A DNA stretch of 39,127 bases, from positions 198,477 through 237,603 of the forward strand of contig MNCI01011495.1 in NCBI GenBank assembly GCA_015680685.1. Reading direction: 5' to 3'. Within the stretch, counting starts at the first letter, position 1, and each line of letters starts with the position of its first letter. The notes beneath the pieces were generated by a model. That model was not told where the DNA came from, did no database searches, and saw only the letters and a list, made by a program, of their open reading frames with translations. Source of the stretch: Gnetum montanum (Eukaryota; Streptophyta; Gnetopsida; Gnetales; Gnetaceae). The position numbers were made by a program, and so were the translations under genes. Shown here piece by piece: positions 31,001 to 39,127 of the stretch.

Positions 31001-32728
31001 TGTTGGTATTTCTTTTATCATTAACATGGTTTAAGCATCATTCATTTTGCTAAAATTTGTTAAGCCCATTATTTTACTTCAACATCCTTTCCTTATCCAC
31101 TTTAAAAAGGGGTGTTTTTATTCACAAAGGAAAGAGATTTAAGAGACTTTTGTATAGCATCGTCTGTGAAGAAGACATTTGGCTATTATCCCTTTTATTC
31201 TTATGGAAGTTGTAACTTCCTATGATAGTTACAACTATGATATTTGTAACTAATTTTAATTTTGATTACCATGAAGACACTTGGCAACTAAAAATGCCAC
31301 TTGTCAACTACAGCTTTTTTGTCTCCATGGTAACCACTTGGCAACTCAATGAGACACTTGTCAATTGTAGCTTTTTTATCTTTATGGTGGTTATAACCAC
31401 CCAAAATAGTTACAACTTCCTAACTTGTTGGGAAAGTAAATAACTTTCTTACTTGGGAGAGAAGTTAGCTAAGATATTTTAGAATGTAACTACCTTTTGA
31501 ACCCTATAAAAAGGCTTCAAGGGTAAGAGGACTTACAACACACTTGGGGGGACTACTAGCTCACACTTTGGATCACACACTTGGGGTCACACATTGTGAA
31601 AGATTACTTGTAAGATGAGTTGCTAAAGAAAAGATTTCAGCCTCTTTGTCATAGTCCTGTGAGTTATGCTTATTATTTTTTATTTTGTTTAAATTGTTTA
31701 GCTGGTGGTTCAGATAGTATCATCATTGGCAAGTAATTTTTGGATTTTTAGATTGCTCTTATTGTTCTTGTTGCATAATTGAAAATTTCTATTAAAATTT
31801 TTCCATAGAAGCGCTTATGTTTGAAAGCCTTAAGAGCATTTTAGTAGTGAAATTGATTATTGTGCAATGTATAAGAACTGCTATTAGGATTTTTGTAAGA
31901 GAGCCTCTGCTTGTAGTCATGCCATTGAACGATTCAATAGTCAAGAGGGTGCAGAAAATCTTTGGTATTTTGATGGGACCAGAATAGCTTCTTTTATCTT
32001 TAAAGTGAATCTCCATGATTTTTCAATCAGAAATTGTCAAGTATTTTGAAGGTTCTATTGAATGCAATTGTTGACATCCATTATCTAGCCAAAATGGAGT
32101 CTCGTACGTGATAGTTTACGTAGCAATTTTTTGGTAGCATAGTAGGATTGTCTTGAAGAAATTGCTTATTTGGCCCTTGGAAGTTTGAAAAATTCATAGT
32201 TATTGAATTTGGGGATAGCTTTATTATGAAGTGTTTACTCGTATCATTTTACCTTGTTTAAATATTTGAGATCTTTACACAAATTTGCTTTCTTTTTCGC
32301 TTATCTCTAATTTCCATTGAATCTTGCTCTATTTCTAGTTTTCTTGTGGAATTATCTCTTTCTCTGGGGAAAATTAGATGTAGATTTGCAGAGTTGTGCT
32401 CAAATGTTTTTACAAAATTTTATTTGTTACAAGTAGGTATTATAAGGACCACATAGACTAGGCAATTGAACAAAATAGGAACTCTCAACAACTCATTGTA
32501 CTTGGAAAAGTTGGCTGAATCTCTTTAAGATAAGTCATTTGTAGTTTACACACAACGCAATTGTTTCATTTTTCAAAACTGCACACCGCAGCACCACACA
32601 CACATACTCACATTAACTACTGAGTCTATTTGGAGGTATATGGGCCTTGGTGTTGCCAGAGACCAGCAAGCACCTAAATCTTATTCAAGGACACTCGTTG
32701 GCGATCGCATCTCAAACGGTCACCAACA
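31001..32728 (+). repeat. L4-family LTR, solo-like
   Basis: Begins TGTTGGTATTTC and ends GGTCACCAACA, giving 7-base inverted ends TGTTGGT/ACCAACA. A TATA box (CCCTATAAAAAGG) lies near 31503. Its last 420 bases match the inverse copy at 38709-39127 at about 90%. No primer site or internal region follows, so it looks like a solo LTR. Flanks CCAAT and GTAAT would be a decayed target duplication. Short repeats of GTTACAACT and CACTTGGCAACT lie in its U3. Confidence 0.75.
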
Positions 32729-34170
32729 GTAATGTTATATTGAAGGTAATGGATGTAGGGAATTAGCTTGAGATAGTAAAGAAGGAATGAGATGCAAATG
32801 GTATATCATGCTACAAGATGCAGGGTTAGCACAGCTGACCATGATCATGGCACCAGGGTGGCTTGTCATTGAAATGACAACCTTTTGTCAAAATTTTTAT
32901 GAGAGAGCCATTGCCCATAACACCAAAATGACTTACTCCTAACATGTTGACCTCTCATAGGAGTGCTTATGAGAAGGCTAATGTGAATTTAGGGTAGGAC
33001 TAGTTGCCAAATTGTAGCTTTGTTAGATTTTACTTGGGGAAATGTTTTCTCCCTATTTTTTTGAGTCTTATGATTTTTTTCTTTTTCTTTTTGCTTTTTT
33101 CTTTGTGAAATGCTAGTTGCAAGATGCTTTTCATCAGGTGAACTATGTGCCACTTGAAGGCCTTTTCTTAGAGGCAACCATGTCACATCTATAGGATAGG
33201 TTTTTCCTCCCTAGGATGAGTTGCATTACATCTGCTTAGGCTTTGACCAGCCCACATAGGCTTCTCATGGGACAAGTTGTGTTATGTCTATCATGGGTTT
33301 TATGGTTGAGTGAAAGAAGGGTACCATGTGTATTGAAGAAGTTGGCAGGGAAGGTGAGAAAATGTAAGGAAAAGGGATAAATGCAAGTAGGCTACAGCAG
33401 GGTAATAGGGATGTGCACTCTTGAGTGGCTTGGCAAATTAAACCAAGCACATCGGAATAATGGGGTGACTTGTTGCTATGATGAGATGCATCCCTAAACG
33501 ACCACCTCCAAGGCTTTGTCTTGAAAACACAATGCAAAGGAGACAAGAAAACAACCATAAAACATGTGAGATAAGAGCAAACTACTAGTTGCGAGGTTGT
33601 TGCAAGTGCTACAAGTGCTAGGCCAATTGCAAGAGCTTGCAGTGCCAAAGTAGGAAGGCTAGTATGGGTGCTTGAGCCAAAAGGCTACAAAAGCTCTAGA
33701 AGCCACATCAAAAGCAAGCACCCCAAGGTGGCCAAGGGTGATGGTGATGCAGATGCTCAAGACTTCACACTAAGGATAGGAGCTTGGAAATCTAGCAAGA
33801 TGGCAAGAAGCTAGGATGCTGAATGCACTTCCAAGCCTAGGCAATGATGAGGGCTGGAGAATGGTAGTATGGTGGCTAGGCATAGTATTGCTAGGACGCC
33901 AGTGGGTGGTGCTGAAGCTGAGAGCTCTAACCATAATGAAATACCCAAGGTTGGGGCCTAGGGGTGGTACTATTGGTAGTGGTGGCGATAGCTTTGGAAG
34001 GTTAGCAAAATGCCTGAGGGCATCTTCGGAGGATTAGCAAAATGCCAAGGGTGGTAATGCTGTAAATGTTCCAAAGGCTTCTCGCTTGATTACATGAACT
34101 CTATTTTAGGACTGCAACACCCTACCCTACCCTACTCGAGAGGTGTGGGTAGATGATGGAGGATCAAAAG
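32729..34170 (-). other. Element 2 3' untranslated DNA
   Basis: No supported gene. The frame at 33265-33648 (minus) lacks protein-like traits. Near 33530-33600 the minus strand aligns with Element 1 at 15540-15610 (CAACAACCT, then TTTT..GGTTG), supporting collinearity. Confidence 0.5.
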
Positions 34171-34199
34171 TATTTATGCTTGCTTGTCCATAGAATTGT

Positions 34200-34740
34200 G
34201 TGTGTTGAGCCATGTGTGCTAAACTGCAAACCTAGTTTAAGGTCTTGGTAGACTACATGTTGTGCTAACTTAATGTCCTAATAGATCATGAACCTAGTTT
34301 GAGGTCTTAGCAGATTGTGATGTGTTAGTTTATAGTCCTAGCAAACTACTATGTCCTAGTTTAATGTCAGAGTGGATGGTGGTTGTTGTGCCAGTTTAAT
34401 GTCATGAAGCAAGGATGAGCTATGCTAGTTTTTAGTCATAGCAGACTATGCTCTAGATGTCAATTTTAGTATCATGGATCAAAGATGAGCTGTGCTAGTT
34501 TATAGTCATAGTAGGTTATGCTGTGGATGCCAATTTTAACATCATGGCCCAAAGATGAGCTGTGCTAGTTTATAGTCATAGCAGACTTGCTGTGCCAGTT
34601 TAATGTCATAGTGGATAGGTGTGTTGTGGATGCCAGTTTAACGTCATAGCCTAAGGATGCTCTGTGCTAGTTTGAATTCATAGCAGACTTGTTGTGTGAG
34701 TTTAACGACATAGCAAATGCTTGTTTACCTTGCTTTTTCA
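34200..34740 (-). repeat. Short repeat array of Element 2
   Basis: About 15 diverged units; on the plus strand the consensus is TGCTAGTTTATAGTCATAGC followed by AGAC, the reverse complement of the unit at 14590-15090. The array lies directly after the pol stop, as in Element 1. Confidence 0.82.
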
Positions 34741-34758
34741 TTGATGCAGCGTTGCGTA

Positions 34759-35960
34759 CTAAGCATAGTATAGATTCAGGTACAAATGGTTGATCATATT
34801 GGCAAACTCATTATCATCTAGATTAACAAGCTTGAATGCTCCATTGTCATAGGCCTTGGTGACTAAGAAAGGCCCTTCCTAGTTGGCTGAGAATTTATCT
34901 ATGGGTTTCTCAAATGACCTTGAGGACTAACTCCCCTCTCTTGATTTAGCATTAATACTGATTATGGCAGTGCTTTTCCCATTGCTTTTCTTGATACGAT
35001 TCGATGCAATCAAGTGTATGCATGTGCTCCTCTTCTATGGAGTCAAGGTCAATGATTCTCAACTCATTGTTCTAAGCCTCATCAATGAAGCTTGATTGGA
35101 TCACATAGAGCGATGGGACTTGCAATTAAAGAGGAAAAATCACTTCGAACCCATACACAAGGTTATATGGCATTTTACCTATTTTTTTTCTACGTGTTGT
35201 GCGGTAGGCCCATAGTTCATAGACTAGCTACTCATGCCATTATTGTTTGCTGCTACTGAGCATCTTCTTTAGAAGGTTCATGATGACTTTGTTTGTAGCC
35301 TCCACTTGGCCATTCGCTTGTGGGTGGTATGGCAATGAGAAGGAATGCTTAATGCTAAGGTGTTCACAGAAGGATTTGGTTTTTGCACTACTAAACTATG
35401 GCCCATTGTCCATGACTATAGTCATGGGTAGACCAATTCGGATCACTATGTTGTTAAGGATGAATTTGCAAACCTATTGTGATGTTGTCTTCCTAAGGGG
35501 AATAGCTTCAACCCACTTGGTGAAGTATTTAGTTACGGTTATGATGAAGCTGTGTCCTATGAAAGACATAGGCATGATAGGTCCTATGATATTGAACTCC
35601 CAACATTGGAATGGCCATGTGATCTACATGGTATGTAGTTTAGTGGGTGGCACATGCATTAAGTTACCATGTTGTTGACACACATTGCATGTCTTGACCT
35701 TGGAGATGTAATCGCACTCCATGTAAGGCCAATATTAGCCTAAGTGTCTAGTTTTCAATGCCATTGCCTTGGTTTCTATGTAAATCATTTGTGCTTTGCC
35801 ATCACTAACACAAGTTAGTAGTATCCCATCGTAGGACCTACAACATAGTGTGTTATCACCTATGGGGACATGCTATTATGGCCATTTTCACACTGCATCT
35901 TTTTGGGTAGTGGTTAAATGTTGTAGAGGCTCACCTTGTTGAAGGTATGCCTTAATGTCA
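34759..35960 (-). pseudogene. INT: Integrase relic, Element 2
   Basis: Zinc-finger cysteines remain in VKTCNVCQQHGNLMHVPP (near 35680). The core has FNIIGPIMPMS (first Asp now Asn), VTKYFTKWVEAIPLRK, GLPMTIVMDNGP and PQANGQVEATNKVIMNLL. The C-terminal end NHLYLNLYYA and TAG (34759-34761) matches NHIYLRRYYI of Element 1. Many in-frame stops; non-functional. Confidence 0.85.
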
Positions 35961-37187
35961 TTATACCACTCTTATGTGTGAGTTGTGCTTGTTGTGGCTA
36001 CAGATGCAATGTTAGTTGTTTAGGTAATAGGTTTGGTGTAATCTGTTACTAAAGCAGGCAAGGCATTAAACATGTTGGGTGTAATGCTTAAGGCTAATGT
36101 GGCTAATGCATCGATAATGGAATTCTCATTGTAAGGAATGTGTTAGATATATGCAATTGCAAATCATTTGAGAAAGTGCTTTGCCAAGTCACAGTAAGGT
36201 TGTAAATGTTGTGCTTTGCAAGCATAAACCTCTGTGACTTGGTTAATAACTAACTACGAGTTTTCTTGGATCACTAGGTTTTGGATTCCTAGGTTATGGG
36301 CTGCTAAGATGCCTCGAAGGAGATGTTTGTACTCCACTACATTGTTGGTGCAAGGAAATGCAAAGTGAAAAGTGAAGCGTCAAATCTCCCTAGAGGGAAA
36401 TGTGATTATGGAAGCAACACTACCTCCTTGAGAGGTTGAAGTACCATTGAAGTGTAAGATTGCCTCAAAGTTGGTAGGCACTTGGCCTATGCTACTAACA
36501 TGCTCATCCAAAAATTCTAGGTTTATCGTTGCTTGATCATTTATTGGTGAAGCCATTTTTTGTGCAACTATTACTTTACCTTTAGTTTATGATTGTTCTA
36601 TGTAGTGTAGGTCAAACTCCATAGTTATTGCTTTTCACTATGCAATTCGACTACTTTGATAAATATTTGCGGTGATGACCTAGAGTACATTACTCTTGCA
36701 GATGATGTTTATCTAACTATGAAAAAGATAGTGCCTTCACTTCTTAAGTGTAAAGACTAAGGAAAGGTAGTTCTTCTCCACATCATTGTATTTTTCTTCA
36801 TGGAACACTAATGCATGACTTAGGTAGTATACAAGGATCTTTGAGCCATCATCTTACTTTTGGCAAAGCAGAGAAGCAATGGATGCATTGAAGGTTGCAA
36901 GGTAGAAGTAGAATGGTTTATCTCCTTGAAAAGGGTAGATTATAGGAAGTTGAGCTAGCTCCTATTTGAGGTTGTCAAATGCTGCTTGGCATTGAGTTGT
37001 CCACTCAAACTAGACTCCCTTTTTGAGAAAATGTTGTATTGGCTGCAACTTGTCAATCAACTATGTGATAAACCTACGAATGAATTGCAGTTTGCCTTGT
37101 AACCCATGTAGCTCCTTAAGGTTAGTCAGTGGTGCTAAGTTGATGATATCCTTAACCTTATTGGGGTCTATGTGTATACATGCTTTT
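35961..37187 (-). pseudogene. pol: RT end and two RNase H domains, Element 2
   Basis: From 37187 downwards: ACIHIDPNKVKDIINLAP and HGLQGKLQFIRRFI (RT end), then FYFYLATFNASIASLLCQK and VYYLSHAL (first RNase H), then LHFNGTSTSQGGSVASIITF, NNVVEYKHLLRGIL, LVINQVTEVYACKAQHLQPY and ALATLAL (second RNase H). The first catalytic Asp of the second RNase H is Asn. RT is cut at 37188 by the L3 LTR, in the middle of the FGV...LGF region. Confidence 0.85.
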
Positions 37188-38033
37188 TGATGAGTGGTGA
37201 GGTACCCCTACACTCAACCATACAAGTACAAGAATTTCACACATGATCTGATTGAACTTCACAGATGGGCTAGTTGTGGTATCTAGATAGTTACTTGCTG
37301 ATCATAGTTTGTTGTCTTCCCACTTGGACTAGTATTTGCTTTGTCATGTATGGTTTAGTCTAGAGTGAGGTTTATGATGTAGTTTCTAACCTAATGCTTT
37401 GCCTCGAGGCAATGGAAAATAATCTTAGCTAAGCTAGGAGGAAATAGGAGAGAGAATCTAAGCTAGCCTAAGTATGAGCATCTATTCCTTAATCATCCAT
37501 ACACATCTTGGACCTTGTGCATGACCACTATTGGGATTACCAAGTGATTGGCCTAGGTATGGTACTGGGATACCAAGTGGTCACACTTAAATGCTCTTGA
37601 TTAAGTCATACTCATTCTGCGTTTAAGGAGTTTAGGATGTAGAGATATTAACTACGGAAGTAATGAATAACAATAACTATTAAATAATTAAACTAATTAA
37701 ATGGTGTAATGATGAAGTAATCTTGATCTTTATTTCTAGTCATGTGTGTGTCCAAGTACGTCACACTCAAATAAAGGTGTTGTACAATTACAATCATCAC
37801 ACTATGGGCATGCACTGGGAGAAAGGGTTGAGAAAAATACTAATAATGAAAACTAATTTCTAACTAAAAAACTTATGTTTTCACTATGCACCTAAGGTGT
37901 ATTTATAGGCCTGCACAAGAGCCACGATATCGTGTATATGATATCGTGAGCTAGGTCGCAATATCGCATACGCGATATAGCTTACGTGATATCACGGGCA
38001 TGATATCATGACCTAATGAATCACAATTCATCA
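37188..38033 (-). repeat. L3-family LTR inserted in Element 2
   Basis: Ends TGATGA/TCATCA on both sides (846 bases). On the minus strand a TATA box (GCCTATAAATACACC) lies near 37915-37901 and a purine tract GTGGGGGTA directly precedes the start at 38033, so it is best read as a 3' LTR on the minus strand. The U3 is short (about 120 bases) and full of palindromes. It interrupts the RT frame of Element 2 at 37187. Confidence 0.7.
37923..38010. repeat. GATATC palindrome cluster in the L3 LTR
   Basis: Perfect palindromes CACGATATCGTG (37923-37934), CGTGATATCACG (37985-37996) and CATGATATCATG (37999-38010), plus the inverted pair ATATCGC/GCGATAT (37961-37978) within 88 bases, immediately upstream of the TATA box. 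Confidence 0.88.
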
Positions 38034-38219
38034 TACCCCCACGACTGAATGAAAACTTGTCCTTAAGTTAAACAAAATGAGAACAAGCCCCATTTATTAT
38101 ACAGTGGATAGGTATGGGATTATTAACTGAATGGGGATTTATTCATGCTGCAGTGGAGAACTCAATAGAATAAAATTGGGACACAACACAAAATTACAAA
38201 ATTATAAACTTTATTTGGC

Positions 38220-38708
38220 TCATGTGGTTCGAGGTGGTGGTGGCTCCTCCATGGGTTGCTTCCCCTTGTCCCATGCTCTAGGTTTTGGAATTTGATGACT
38301 CTAAAGTAGTGCCTGGAGCTTTTCCTCTTCTGTTTGGGGAACCTGTGCCATCCATGCTGATGCTCCAATGTGTGACGGAGTGGACATGTCCCATGGGCAC
38401 AGTAGTTGTAGGAACATCTTATTTTCTTTGATGTACTAGGCTGCAAAAAGTCGTTGCTCCTCCTCATAGGCTTTGGCGTTATCCCTGTACTCTTGAAAAT
38501 ATATAAGCCATCGAGTCAAGTCTATTGCGACATCTCTCTAGCCTTGGTAACTAGTCTTAACTTGCTCTAGTTCAGAATTTGCAACTTCTAGCTTCTATAA
38601 CGTTTTCTTATGCTTCACAAATTTTGCTTTATATTTGATGTAGGTGGCATCTACTTGCTTCTCAAGATCTATTCTCGGGCATCCTACTATCAACATGGCT
38701 AGATTGGC
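38220..38708 (-). pseudogene. Coiled-coil ORF relic of the L3 element
   Basis: Minus-strand frame reading LEKQVDATYIKYKAKFVKHK, KLEVANSELEQVKTSYQG, DLTRWLIYFQEYRDNAKAY, WDMSTPSHIGASAWMAQVP, and ending in PKPRAWDKGKQPMEEPPPP before TGA at 38220. Four internal stops, all TAG, each at a position where Gln would fit. The Glu/Lys heptads indicate a coiled coil. About 150 bases of noncoding sequence and a purine tract separate it from the LTR. It is cut at 38709 by an L4 LTR. The family is unknown to me; similar coiled-coil relics occur at 17588-19629 and in the antisense gene of Element 1. Confidence 0.6.
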
Positions 38709-39127
38709 TGTTGGCGACCATTTGGGGCACGACCGCCAATGAGTGTCCTCGAACAGGATTTAGGTGCCTACTGGTCTCTGGCAACACCAAGGCCCAGATA
38801 CCTCCAAATAAACTCAGTAGTTAATGTGAGTATGTGTGTGTGTTGTTGTGGCTTGTAGTTGTGAAATATGAAATGATTGCGTTATGTGTAAACTATAGAT
38901 GACTTGTCTTAAAGAGATTTAGCCAACTTTTCCAAGTACTATGAGTTGTTGAGAGTTCATATTTTGTTCAATTGCCTAGTCTACACGGTCCTTATAATAC
39001 CTACTTGTAACAAATAAAATTTTGCAAAACCATTTGAGCAAAACTCTACGAATCTACTTCTAATTTTCCCCAGATAAAGACATAGTTCCACAAGAAAACT
39101 AGAAATAAAGCAAGATTCGATGGAAAT
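38709..39127 (-). repeat. L4-family LTR end, inverse copy
   Basis: The reverse complement aligns with 32310-32728 at about 90% (for instance TGTTACAAGTAGGTATTATA is shared) and ends in CCAACA. It runs off the window. Confidence 0.9.

Larger units (their letters stand above)
27616..37187 (-). mobile_element. Element 2: older Tat-type Ty3/gypsy relative of Element 1
   Basis: A minus-strand element cut at its right side by an L3 insertion at 37188; its 5' part lies outside the window. From the right: end of RT, two RNase H domains, integrase, short-repeat array, 3' untranslated DNA interrupted by an L4 LTR (31001-32728) and by a PB1 pseudogene, a purine tract, then the 3' LTR. Protein text and repeat array match Element 1 domain by domain, but it has far more stops and many CG sites turned into TG/CA, so it is the older copy of the lineage. 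Confidence 0.88.

Noticed and set aside
33265-33648. 127-codon minus-strand frame
   Set aside because: Hydrophobic and Ser/Pro-rich without motifs, inside the 3' untranslated DNA of Element 2.
35247-35678. 143-codon plus-strand frame
   Set aside because: It is antisense shadow of the Element 2 integrase, whose motifs are clear on the minus strand.

Overview
This window is repeat-rich, non-coding plant nuclear DNA. I see no intact host gene. It is a nest of LTR retrotransposons with decayed protein relics between them. Several elements are old, strongly diverged and still recognisable, LTRs are long (0.8-1.7 kb), and gag/pol proteins are of plant Ty3/gypsy type. This suits a large plant genome; a gymnosperm is my guess, but the species cannot be named from the sequence.

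Layout: (1) 1-318 is the end of an LTR (family L3), followed by 322-419. (2) 425-17587 is a nearly complete Tat-type Ty3/gypsy element (Element 1). It has a 5' LTR at 425-2000, a 3' LTR whose first part is lost in an N gap, and a 5-bp target duplication GGGCC on both sides. Its order is gag, protease, a 5-kb block, reverse transcriptase, two RNase H domains, integrase, and a 3' untranslated region full of short repeats. (3) 17593-19629 is a decayed minus-strand coiled-coil protein gene that Element 1 split; its frame continues at 419-329. (4) 19630-22774 is AT-rich DNA with one tRNA-like SINE. (5) 22775-27615 is a very decayed chromodomain Ty3/gypsy element on the plus strand, with only a partial 3' LTR. 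(6) 27616-37187 is an older relative of Element 1 on the minus strand (Element 2): 3' LTR, a PB1-domain host-gene pseudogene lying antisense to it, a solo-like LTR inserted at 31001-32728 (family L4), short repeats, then integrase, RNase H and part of RT. (7) At 37188 Element 2 is cut by an L3 element (LTR 37188-38033 plus a coiled-coil ORF). That element is in turn cut at 38709 by a second L4 LTR in inverse orientation, which runs off the window.

The main discovery candidate is the 5-kb block between protease and RT of Element 1. On the minus strand it holds a gene of about nine exons (10684 down to 6646). Its introns are short (76-105 bases), GT-AG, and phase-matched at nearly every junction. 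Predicted parts in order are a basic N-terminus, a catalytically dead FCP1/HAD-phosphatase-like domain, a domain resembling plant transposon-encoded proteins, a coiled coil, and an acidic tail. An antisense gene can keep introns through retrotransposition because the sense genomic RNA does not present its splice sites.

A second cross-cutting signal is the kind of stop codon. In Element 1 (both strands), in most of the PB1 pseudogene and in the L3 ORF, premature stops are nearly all TAG or TGA. This fits deamination of methylated CAG (CHG) and CGA (CG) sites in silenced plant transposons.
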